From: Sphingomonadaceae bacterium
GTDB lineage: Bacteria; Pseudomonadota; Alphaproteobacteria; Sphingomonadales; Sphingomonadaceae
Direction of reading: 5' to 3'
Assembly: GCA_004282995.1 (NCBI GenBank)
Contig: SHLU01000017.1
Location: 1 to 19,954 of the forward strand
DNA: 19,954 nucleotides
Within the stretch, counting starts at the first letter, position 1. Each line of letters begins with the position of its first letter. Of the stretch, positions 5,526 to 14,500 are shown piece after piece. The notes below the pieces were generated by a model. That model had not been told where the DNA came from. It saw only the letters and a program-made list of their open reading frames with translations, and ran no database searches. A program made the position numbers and the translations under genes.

Positions 5526-7973
5526 GCAGAACGCGTTCGCGTTGCCATTGTTGGGTCTGGCCCAGCAGGATTGAGCGCAGCTGCCCGTGCAGCTGCTCTT
5601 GGGATGAGCCACGTACTGATCGAAAAGACCGATCACCTCTCCGACACGATTTTCAAATACCAGAAGGGCAAGCATGTGATGGCCACGCCATCCAACCTTG
5701 TCCTAAGATCCGATATGGATTTTGACGCGGGCAAGCGCGAGACGATCCTGAGAATATGGGACGAGCAAATCTCGGGCCAGTCGGTCGAAGTGATGCTGAA
5801 TGCCGAGGTCATCGCGATTGAAGGCGAAGCCGGCAATTTCTCCATCCAGCTAAAGAGCGGAGATGCAATCGAAGCGGAAGCTGTGGTGCTGGCAATCGGC
5901 ACACAAGGCAACCCCAACCGGCTGCGCACACCCGGAGCTGATCTACCGCATATCCAGTATCAACTCGATGATCCCGGCGAGTATTTTGACGAGCATATCA
6001 CCGGTGTGGGTTCCGGCGCTGCGGGAATCGAAAATGCACTCGGGCTGGCAGCCGCTCCAGCGCAACGAAATATCGTCACCATCCTGAACCGGCGGGCAGA
6101 ATTCGCACGAGCCAAGCCAGCCAATGTCAAACTGCTCGAAGAAGCAGAAGCCGACGGGCGGATATCGGTTCGCCGTGAAACCAGCCCATCGGAAGTGCGC
6201 CCGACAGAACTCATAGTTGAAACACGCGATGGCGAGCAGACGATCCCCTGTGACCGCATCATCGCGCGGACCGGGTCGCAGCCGCCGCGTGGATTTGTCG
6301 AATCGATAGGGGTTGAATTCAGCAGCGAAGATCGAGGCGCATTTCCTTCGCTTTCACCCAATTTCGAGACCAGCAAGAGCGGCGTTTACGTGATCGGGGC
6401 GTTGGCAGGATACCCGCTCATCAAGCATTGCATGAACCAGGGTTATGACGTGATCGAGTTCCTCAACGGGAACCGTGATCTCAAGCCGGCTGACGAGCCT
6501 ATTCTGGCAGAGAAATTCGGGGCCCTGCCAGGGCACCGCAGTGTTGACGAATGGCTCGAGGCCTTCCGCGGTGAGGTCGTGATCCTGCGGGAGCTTTCCC
6601 CGCTACAAATGCGCGAACTGATGCTCGACAGTTCGGTGGCGCATTTTCAGCCCGGCGAGATCATTTTCAACCGCAACGACACCGGCAATTCCATGTTCGC
6701 CATCGCCGAAGGTTCGGTGGCGGTCGAGGTCAATCCGGATGATCCTTCGATAACGGTGCCCATCGGGCAAGGCTCGATATTTGGGGAGGTCGGGCTCATT
6801 TCCGGACGCCGACGGGGCGCAACAATCCGCGCAGCCGAACCAACGATTGCTGTCGAGTTTACACGCAGCGCGGCTCTCAAACTGCTCGCCACTGCCCCCA
6901 GCGCCAATCGTGCGGTCAATCGCATCTCGATCGAACGCCAACTCCTCCAGATGTTCGGATCGGGATTGACGCGCGACGATGTTACCGAACTGGTCGACAA
7001 GTCCGAAGTGATCGAAAAGCGTGCTGGCGAGTTTGTCATCGAGGAGGGTGCGGACGACAAGGACATATTCATTGTCCGCCGTGGCTCGATGATCGTTGAA
7101 AAGGACATTGGCGGGCAGCCGGTATTCCTCAGCTATCTTCCGGCCGGATCCTACTTCGGCGAGATGGCGGTGATTGATGGCTCAACGCGCACTGCCAGCG
7201 TCAAGGCGGCGATCAAATCTGAAGTCATCCGCATTCCGGGCGAACCCTTCCTCGCCTTGCTCGAGCGCAACCCGCGACTGCGCGAACGGGCGATGTCCGA
7301 CATGGCAAGCAGGCGCGAAGTCAATGCGTTTGTCGAAAGCCGCAAGGAAGGTTTTGGCGGTGTGGTCGACATGTATTCTCAAACCGCGCAGTTTCTCGTC
7401 GACAATGGCGTCGGCGAAGCGACCGACGTGCTATTGATCGATGAGAAACTGTGTATCGGCTGCGACAATTGCGAAAAGGCATGCGCCGACAGTCACGACG
7501 GCTTGAGCAGGCTCGATCGCGAAGCCGGCCGCACCTACGCGCATTTGCATGTGCCAACCTCGTGTCGTCACTGCGAGCATCCGCATTGCATGGCGGATTG
7601 CCCTCCGAATGCGATCACGCGCGGGCCAGACGGCGAAGTGGCCATTGACGAAACCTGCATCGGCTGCGGCAACTGTGAGCGCAATTGTCCCTACGGTGTC
7701 ATCCGGATGGAGCCGAAACCGCCTCCAAAGCCGTCATTCTCCAAATGGTTGCTGTGGGGCATGGGGCCCGGCCCCGGCGAAGCGCCTTACTCCTGGCGCA
7801 AGAAGAAAGCAGAGCGCGAAGGAACAGAACGGCCCAAAGTCGCGATCAAATGTGACATGTGCAGCGGTATTTCAGGTGGTCCTGCCTGCGTAAGAGCCTG
7901 CCCCACTGGCGCAGCAATCCGTGTCGCGCCTGAAAAATTCTTGTCGGTCGCGCGGCTGGAAGAAGACAGCTGA
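5523..7973 (+). CDS. Fusion protein: FAD/NAD(P) reductase, two cyclic-nucleotide-binding domains, four-cluster 4Fe-4S module
   Basis: An 816-residue soluble protein, predicted cytoplasmic. Residues 1-320 form a pyridine-nucleotide/flavin oxidoreductase with GSGPAG (11-16), a second dinucleotide motif GSGAAG (163-168), and the flavin-closing GVYVIGALAG; the CxxC disulfide of thioredoxin reductases is absent. CNB1 (about 360-475) has a phosphate-binding cassette FGE (420-422) with R431-G-A-T; CNB2 (about 485-600) has FGE (545-547) with R556-T-A-S, so both could bind cAMP or cGMP. Residues 640-816 resemble DmsB/NrfC-type ferredoxin subunits, with cysteines 644/647/650/654, 681/684/689/693, 712/715/718/722 and 777/780/789/793, enough for four clusters. 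The likely role is NAD(P)H oxidation passed through flavin and Fe-S to the cytochrome b encoded next (TGATG overlap), with cyclic-nucleotide gating. Domains are certain; the reaction is inference. Confidence 0.9.
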   Translation: MAERVRVAIVGSGPAGLSAAARAAALGMSHVLIEKTDHLSDTIFKYQKGKHVMATPSNLVLRSDMDFDAGKRETILRIWDEQISGQSVEVMLNAEVIAIEGEAGNFSIQLKSGDAIEAEAVVLAIGTQGNPNRLRTPGADLPHIQYQLDDPGEYFDEHITGVGSGAAGIENALGLAAAPAQRNIVTILNRRAEFARAKPANVKLLEEAEADGRISVRRETSPSEVRPTELIVETRDGEQTIPCDRIIARTGSQPPRGFVESIGVEFSSEDRGAFPSLSPNFETSKSGVYVIGALAGYPLIKHCMNQGYDVIEFLNGNRDLKPADEPILAEKFGALPGHRSVDEWLEAFRGEVVILRELSPLQMRELMLDSSVAHFQPGEIIFNRNDTGNSMFAIAEGSVAVEVNPDDPSITVPIGQGSIFGEVGLISGRRRGATIRAAEPTIAVEFTRSAALKLLATAPSANRAVNRISIERQLLQMFGSGLTRDDVTELVDKSEVIEKRAGEFVIEEGADDKDIFIVRRGSMIVEKDIGGQPVFLSYLPAGSYFGEMAVIDGSTRTASVKAAIKSEVIRIPGEPFLALLERNPRLRERAMSDMASRREVNAFVESRKEGFGGVVDMYSQTAQFLVDNGVGEATDVLLIDEKLCIGCDNCEKACADSHDGLSRLDREAGRTYAHLHVPTSCRHCEHPHCMADCPPNAITRGPDGEVAIDETCIGCGNCERNCPYGVIRMEPKPPPKPSFSKWLLWGMGPGPGEAPYSWRKKKAEREGTERPKVAIKCDMCSGISGGPACVRACPTGAAIRVAPEKFLSVARLEEDS

Positions 7974-8857
7974 TGGCAAGCGCCCCTGAAGGCGATTTCG
8001 AGTACCATGACAGCCGTCGAGCGTCCGATCATGAAAGTTTTCTGGTCCATCGACGCCTGCGGTGGGCGAAGATCGCGGGGGCGCTAAGCCTCGTCCTGTT
8101 TCTCGGGTATCTGCTCATCGATCAGCATCCCCGACCCAATGGCGGCAGTTGGTACGGCTATCTCCTGGGTACAATCGCGCTGGTCTTGATAATCTGGCTC
8201 TCCCTTTTGGGTATTCGCAAACGCAAGATGACAGAAGGACACTGGAGCCTGAAGGCCTGGACCAGTGCGCATGTCTATCTCGGGCTATCATTGGTGGTAA
8301 TTGGCACGCTGCACACCGGGTTCCAGCTTGGCTGGAACGTGCACACGCTGGCGTGGTCGCTGATGATGCTGGTCATCGCAAGCGGGCTTTATGGCATTGC
8401 TGCCTATGCGGTGTTGCCGAGCCAGCTGAGTTCGAACCGCAAGGAGATGACCCGCAAACAAATGGTCGATGCGGTGGAGGCGATTGATCGGCAGCTGGAG
8501 CACGCCGCGCAGCCCCTTGACCGCGAACAATCGAACCTCGTCATCGCCGCGTTGGAGCAGGACATATTCGGCGGCGGTTTATGGGCTCGCCTGAGCGGCA
8601 ACTACAGCAATTGCACGACCAAGCGCGCGCTCGAGGGCATGCCGGATGATTTCCGGGCCAGCCAGAACGAAATATCTGCCGAAGGCAAGGTCCGCGCATT
8701 GCTCCGCCGCCGTGCAGCTAGCCTCGCGCAGATACGTCGTCATATGCAGATCAAGGCCCGCCTCGAGGTCTGGCTGTTCATCCACATCCCCGCCACCATA
8801 GCCTTGCTGGCAGCGCTCCTCGCGCATGTCATCAGCGTATTCTACTATTGGGGTTAG
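7973..8857 (+). CDS. Five-helix membrane protein, probable di-heme cytochrome b
   Basis: A 294-residue inner-membrane protein with helices at about 33-50, 60-80, 99-117, 123-146 and 266-290, and a roughly 115-residue soluble loop (about 150-265) rich in Arg, Glu and Gln. Helix 3 has H100 and H114 and helix 5 has H271 and H285. Each pair is spaced H-x13-H, the geometry used by cytochrome b proteins to hold two stacked hemes across the membrane; H124 is additional. No known subfamily signature was recognised. Its start overlaps the stop of the Fe-S fusion protein by one base and its stop lies 4 bases before the FHA-decaheme gene. It is therefore the natural membrane link between the cytoplasmic Fe-S module and the periplasmic cytochrome, possibly using quinone. 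Heme ligation is predicted, not shown. Confidence 0.75.
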   Translation: MASAPEGDFEYHDSRRASDHESFLVHRRLRWAKIAGALSLVLFLGYLLIDQHPRPNGGSWYGYLLGTIALVLIIWLSLLGIRKRKMTEGHWSLKAWTSAHVYLGLSLVVIGTLHTGFQLGWNVHTLAWSLMMLVIASGLYGIAAYAVLPSQLSSNRKEMTRKQMVDAVEAIDRQLEHAAQPLDREQSNLVIAALEQDIFGGGLWARLSGNYSNCTTKRALEGMPDDFRASQNEISAEGKVRALLRRRAASLAQIRRHMQIKARLEVWLFIHIPATIALLAALLAHVISVFYYWG

Positions 8858-8861
8858 GCGG

Positions 8862-10625
8862 ATGACATTTCTGATCCGCACGATAGATCACACCGCCAGC
8901 GGGCGAGAGATCGTGCGCGACCGTACCCTCGAACAGGATACGGTGACGATCGGCCGTTCGACCGAATGTGATATCCATCTGCCGGACTTGGCGGTCGAGC
9001 AACAACATGTTCGCATCATGCCCGCAGCGGGCGGGCAGCTGCGCGTTGAGGCCATTGGCACGCTGGGCTTTGGCATAGATGGCCGAACAGCCACTGAAGC
9101 GACTGTCTCCACCCGCGAAGGTGCCGAACTGGCGCTGGGTTCGTCTTTGCTTGCACTGGGCATCGATGATTCCGGAACGACCACGATAACCATCCGGAAG
9201 TTTGAAGAACGCGAAGGCAAATCCGATGTGCTGCGCGGCTTCGCGCTCGCCAGCGTATTGCCCGGCAAGCGCGCGATGAGCTGGATGGCGGTCGCCGCGA
9301 TTGTGCTGGCGTTTCTCGCTCTACCGATCGTTTCACACCTGACGCGCGAGCGGATAGATCCCGATAACATGCGCGCGGGCGGAGTTGCGTTCGACAACAG
9401 TTGGAGCACTGGCTCGCTGAGCCTTGCCCACCATGGTCTGGAAGACAATTGTGAAGCTTGTCATGTTGATGCCTTCGTCGCGGTTCGCGCCGATACCTGC
9501 CTGTCATGCCATGCAGAAGTCGGCGATCATGCCGTCGCTGGGCGAATGGCCGATGGCAGGAAACCGCACGAATTTGGCGAAGCCTTGCAATGGGCGGTCG
9601 CGGATTTCTTCGGCAAGGAAGGCCCCGGCGCATGCACAACATGCCATAGCGAGCATGAAGGACCTGCGCGAATGGAACCGGCGAGCCAGCAGTTCTGCGC
9701 CGATTGTCACGACTCTCTCGATACACGCCTAACCGACACCGAGCTGGCAAATGCACATGATTTCGGCACTGCCCATCCCGAATTCAGACCTGCAATCTTC
9801 ACCGAACTACGCCGCGACACGGTCCGGCGGATTTCGCTCGCGGAAAACCCCCTGGAAGCAAGCGGCATCAAGTTCCCTCACGACTTGCACCTCGATCCCG
9901 ATGGAGGTGCCGCCAAGATGGCTATCCGGCTAGGTTCGTCCAGTGGCTACGGGTCGCCGCTCGGATGCAAAGATTGTCACGAAGCGAGCCGTGATCGCGT
10001 CAGTTTCGAACCCATCAGCATGGAAGATAACTGCGAAGCCTGCCACAGCCTCGTATACGATCGTGTCGGAGCCACTTACCGCACCCTGCCGCACGGTGAT
10101 GTCGAGCAAACGCTGGCAGATCTGCGTGCGATGGATCGAACCCCGCGGCGACCCGTCGTGTCCGGCCGATCACGCCCTGGCAAATATGCGCGCGACGGAC
10201 TCTATTATTCAAATTTTGGGCCGCCGGTCAGATCACTTGTCGGCGTAAATCGGGCGCTAGCGCCGGGCGGCGTGTGCGGGGAATGCCATCTGCCTGCGAC
10301 CATAAATGGCAAACTTGGCGTAGTGCCGATCAATCTGCCCGATCGCTTTCTGCTGAACGGAGGGTTTGACCACCACGCGCACCGTCAGGAGGAATGCAGT
10401 TCCTGCCACGAGGCCGCCACATCCAAGGTCTCGACCGATCTCTTGCTGCCCGATCTGAACAGCTGCCGCAAATGCCACCAGGGTGAACAGGCTCGTCAAG
10501 CTGAAGTGCCTTCCAGTTGTGCCATGTGCCATTCCTATCACGATCCGGGCCACCCCCTCCCCGCCAACAAGCCCGGCCAGGAACGCGACATGATTGCCTT
10601 CCTGCGCCGCATGGGAATAGAATGA
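8862..10625 (+). CDS. FHA domain-transmembrane-decaheme cytochrome c fusion
   Basis: A 587-residue protein from ATG at 8862-8864, 4 bases after the previous stop; an in-frame ATG 36 bases earlier lies inside the upstream gene and is less likely. Residues 1-112 are an FHA-like domain with TIGRSTECDIHLPD and H49. The usual phosphothreonine-contact Ser and Asn positions appear as Glu (about 46) and Leu (about 68), so phosphopeptide binding is doubtful. One helix (about 138-160) follows, then a c3-like periplasmic part with ten CxxCH motifs at C197, C213, C258, C279, C369, C391, C472, C512, C535 and C553. Extra histidines (FPHDLH, FDHHAH) are suitable sixth ligands. The topology puts the FHA domain in the cytoplasm and the hemes outside. 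Its likely job is to take electrons from cytochrome b and pass them across the periplasm. Confidence 0.9.
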   Translation: MTFLIRTIDHTASGREIVRDRTLEQDTVTIGRSTECDIHLPDLAVEQQHVRIMPAAGGQLRVEAIGTLGFGIDGRTATEATVSTREGAELALGSSLLALGIDDSGTTTITIRKFEEREGKSDVLRGFALASVLPGKRAMSWMAVAAIVLAFLALPIVSHLTRERIDPDNMRAGGVAFDNSWSTGSLSLAHHGLEDNCEACHVDAFVAVRADTCLSCHAEVGDHAVAGRMADGRKPHEFGEALQWAVADFFGKEGPGACTTCHSEHEGPARMEPASQQFCADCHDSLDTRLTDTELANAHDFGTAHPEFRPAIFTELRRDTVRRISLAENPLEASGIKFPHDLHLDPDGGAAKMAIRLGSSSGYGSPLGCKDCHEASRDRVSFEPISMEDNCEACHSLVYDRVGATYRTLPHGDVEQTLADLRAMDRTPRRPVVSGRSRPGKYARDGLYYSNFGPPVRSLVGVNRALAPGGVCGECHLPATINGKLGVVPINLPDRFLLNGGFDHHAHRQEECSSCHEAATSKVSTDLLLPDLNSCRKCHQGEQARQAEVPSSCAMCHSYHDPGHPLPANKPGQERDMIAFLRRMGIE

Positions 10626-10644
10626 GGATTGGGGGGCACCGGAT

Positions 10645-11499
10645 ATGCTGATCGCGCAGATGACCGATATCCATATCGGTTTCGAACCCGATGCAAGGCC
10701 CGAAGAGCTCAACCGCATCCGTTTCCGCGCTACGCTCGATCGCTTGCTCAAACAGCCCAACACGATCGACCTGTTGCTACTGACGGGTGATTTAACAGAT
10801 CGCGGCGACCGCGAAAGCTTCGAGAAGATCGCCGAGATGCTCGCAGAGTGCCCGTTTCCGGTCCGCGTTCTGGTGGGTAACCACGATAGCCGCGAGGAAC
10901 TGCTGCGCGCCTTCCCCGATACGCCGTCGGAAGACGGCTTCATTCAGTATGTCATTGAGCAAGAGGGGCTGCGCGTATTGTGCCTCGACAGCTTCGAACC
11001 GGGCCGACATGGAGGGGCGTTCTGCGAAAGGCGTGCCGCATGGCTATCAAGCCAGTTGAACGCGCATCCCGATACGCCCGCGCTGATATTCATGCATCAC
11101 CCGCCAGTGGTCTCTGGTATCGACTGGATGGACCCGGCTCCGAGTGAGAACTGGATCGAGACATTCGGGCGCGTAGTCGGAGGGCACGATCAAATTCTTG
11201 CGATCCATTGCGGGCACCTGCACCGTCCGTTGCATGCCAGCTTCCGCGACATTCCCCTGGGTGTTACGCCCTCGGTCGCGCCGCTCGTTTCGCTCGATCT
11301 GCGCGAGGTTGATGCAGACCGGCCGGACAGCCGAGTGCTGATAACCACCGAGCCATCAACCTACGCGCTCCACCGCTGGGAGGGCGGTTCGCTGGTCACG
11401 CATTACGAAACCGTCGGGAACTGGAATGCACTCGCCTATTATGGCCCGCAATTGCAGCCGATGATGCGCGAGATGTTCGCAGATCGGGAAACCGGCTGA
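10645..11499 (+). CDS. CpdA-like class III cyclic-nucleotide phosphodiesterase (metallophosphoesterase)
   Basis: A 284-residue calcineurin-type metallophosphoesterase. All metal-binding motifs are present: D8-x-H10, GDLTD (48-52), GNHD (78-81), HHPP (151-154) and GHLH (190-193). The order and spacing, with TDIHIG at the N-terminus and CGHLHRP near the end, are those of the CpdA group, which hydrolyses 3',5'-cAMP (some members also cGMP or other phosphodiesters). It is the fourth gene of the operon, 19 bases after the decaheme gene, with a G-rich stretch before ATG. Location beside a protein with two cyclic-nucleotide-binding domains strengthens the cyclic-nucleotide substrate call. No signal peptide is seen, so it should be cytoplasmic. 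Confidence 0.82.
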   Translation: MLIAQMTDIHIGFEPDARPEELNRIRFRATLDRLLKQPNTIDLLLLTGDLTDRGDRESFEKIAEMLAECPFPVRVLVGNHDSREELLRAFPDTPSEDGFIQYVIEQEGLRVLCLDSFEPGRHGGAFCERRAAWLSSQLNAHPDTPALIFMHHPPVVSGIDWMDPAPSENWIETFGRVVGGHDQILAIHCGHLHRPLHASFRDIPLGVTPSVAPLVSLDLREVDADRPDSRVLITTEPSTYALHRWEGGSLVTHYETVGNWNALAYYGPQLQPMMREMFADRETG

Positions 11500-11515
11500 A
11501 GTCCGAATTTGCAAG

Positions 11516-14500
11516 TCACTTGCCGATCACCTGCCGTGTATTCGACCGGCCCTCGCTAGGAGGAACCCAAGCGGTCATGACAGGTTCGTCGCGAACATTC
11601 CAAGGCACACCTGACCGGGTCAGAAACAGTCGCTCCATCTCTGCCCGCGTGAAGGGGCGCGAGCCCAGTCTGCCGAAAACCGCCATCTGGCCGCCGGTCT
11701 CGTCGACCGCGCGGTCACGGTCGAGGCCCTTGGACAGGGCGATCGCAGGTGTTGGCGTGCGCGCCCAGGCAATCAGCTCGGGCACAGGTGCAGGGCTAAA
11801 GCCATAGAAGTTGCGCTGACTGTCCGGGCTGGTGAGTTGCAGTACCTTCAACCCATTGCGGCCGTCCGCGACATAGGCAAACAATGATGCGTTGGTAGAT
11901 GCGACGATCACGTCCTCCACATCGTTGAGCGTACCGCCCAGTGTCTCTGCTCCATGCACACGCGGTTTCAGCGGGTTCGTGACATTGAGGATGACCAACC
12001 CGTCCCGCTTTGCAGCCACATAGGCATAAGTGCGCGCGATGTAGAGCTTACGGGCATCCGCAAGAGGAACCGTGGCATCGGGCTTCGCGACGGGATTACG
12101 CAAATCGGTGACATCGAACAGCTTCACGCCATCCGCATCGGTCACCCAAAGATAACGGAACTGGATAGCGCTGGACCTCGCATCGGGCAGATCGCGTACC
12201 GCCGTCACACTGGGTGCCAGTGGATCGGCCAGATCGATCACGACCAATCCTCGCCGAGCCGTGATATACGCCACCTCTCCTGCTAGGTGGATATGCCGCG
12301 CGCCATCAAGCACGCCGTCCGGATTCCAGGCATCTCCCCCACCCGCAAAACGCACGCGGCGCAGCTTGTTGTTGCGGAATTCTCCGTCAGCCATGGTGTT
12401 CACATCGACGAGGATCAGGCCCTCTTCGGCATCGGTTATCGCGGCGTATGAGTAGATCGGCAGGAAACCCTGCTCCTGATTCAATTCGCGCATCTGGGAA
12501 GTATTGCGCAATGGATTGATCGGTTGATTGGTGGCAAGCGCCATGCAGGTCGCATTGCGGGTGCTCACATGAGTGTCATGACCCAGCGACGAGAACGGCG
12601 CGGAAAGAATCCGTTCTGAAATACCCTTATTCGCGATCGAAGCGACATCGTAGACACGGAACCCGCCCTTCCCTTCGGCTACGAACATGTATTCGCCGCG
12701 CAATTGCAGGCAGTTGACCCGGTCGCGCGTTCCCTCATGCGTGTTGACGAACTGCTCGAACGCCTTGGTCTCGCCGCTCAAGTCCTCATCGAAGGTCTTG
12801 CCTCGGTTCCAGTTTCTGAGTTCGCGGCCGTTGTCCTCGACATGCATCCGCCAATAATCTGGATAGGCATAGCGGTGGAGATAGGAGCCGAGCACTGCCT
12901 GCGGCTCATCCCATTCGGTGACCCGGATAGCCGAGAAGCCACCCTCCAGCCCGGTCCAGGCATGCAGCCCCACGAAATTGACGTAATTCGTACCCAGCAG
13001 CAAAAGCTGCGCCATGATCGCGTTGTTGTCATCGTTGGCGGACAGGTGGCAATCACTACAAGTCTTGGTTTCAGTCTTGCGCACGGTATGCGGAAAATGC
13101 GGCGCGAAGGCCTGGCTCGAGAAGCCGGAAGCCGAGATCGGCGGCTGCTGCACGTAGATCCGCTCGCGATTGATATTGGTCGACGACAGCACCAGCGCGC
13201 TAGAAGAACGGACCGGCGCGGTCTGATTGCCCTTGGTCGTCTGATGCTTGCCCAACTGGAACATCTGATCCCGGGCCACCTGCGGATTGTAGGTCGCGAA
13301 ATTGCGCGTCGTTTCGCCTTCGTAACGATGGACCTTGCTCTTCCAGTTCGCCTCGATCGGCAGGTGACAGCCCCCGCAAGACGTAGTCCACGACAAATGG
13401 CAGGTGTAGCAGGCCATCTCCGGATCGCGGTGCGCGCGTTCTTCTTCCTTGATGCCCAGCCCGAATTCGAATTTGCCGGTTTCTGCGCCCTTCCGGCTCA
13501 TCAGCTTGGCGCGCGCCGCCTTCGCATTGAATCCTGCGCCGTCGGGATCAACGCTGTCACGAACCAGGGAGACTTCCCATTCGAGCGACGGATCGACGAT
13601 TGACCGCTGGATCAGCTTACGAGCACCATCGTCGCCTTCGATCCATTCGAAGCGGCGGCGACCGTCAGGATTACGCAGCAGGGTCAGATCATTACCCTTG
13701 GGCGGCGCGGCAGGACCACTGGTCCGAAGCGTGGGGTAGGCATCGGCACTACCGTGGCAATCCTTGCAGCCGATCTCGATGGCATTGGCGACTTCGCCAT
13801 AGATCAACCCGTTGCCATGACTGTCCTGTGCGTAGTGGCAGTCGGCGCATTGCATGCCCTTTTCGGCATGGATGCTCATCAGATGAACGCTCTTGCCAGG
13901 ATTTACGCCCGGCTCGACAAACTTGCCTTCACCTTCCTTGCGCCATTTTTCCGGGTCATCGGGATCGACGATCTTGCCATCCTTATCCAGCAGATTGCCT
14001 TCCCGGTCGCGTTTGAAAATCCCACGGAAGTTCCACCCGTGCCCGTGATAATCGGCGAATTGGGTGTCGCGCAGTTGCGGGTTGAGTTCGTACACATTGC
14101 GCAGGAAGTCCAGGTCGCTCCAATTCCCTTTGGGCGCAGCGCCCTCCGGATTGCGGTCGAGCACCGCGCGTACTTCCTCGGCGGTCGGGTATTTCTGCTT
14201 CGCGGGCCACATAGAGGGCGCATCGCTCTCATAATCCCACATGGTGTAGCCAAGGTAGCTGTTCAGAAAGATATTGGGCTGGTGCATGTGGCAATTCATG
14301 CATTGTGCTGTGGGGATCGCGCGCGTGAACACATGCTGCAGCGGATGCCCTTTCTCTTTCTTCGGCGGGGCGTCGTCATTTCGCTCGCCCGGTCGCTTCA
14401 ACGAGCCGTGGCCGCCTGGCTTGTCGCCCCCGTAAGCACCTTCGAGTTTACCCGCGATCGTCGGGTCCAAGGTTATCGTCTGCCCGTCACGCCCGCGCTT

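Noticed and set aside
5523..6500. Thioredoxin reductase
   Set aside because: The fold is related, but no CxxC redox pair is present and the chain continues into CNB and Fe-S modules.
11511..11523. GCAAG-TCA-CTTGC hairpin between the convergent operons
   Set aside because: Only a 5-bp stem without T-runs on either strand, overlapping the decaheme stop codon; too weak to call a bidirectional terminator.
12704..13603. 299-residue plus-strand ORF
   Set aside because: Lies wholly antisense to the decaheme-propeller gene, whose heme motifs and blades fix the true frame.
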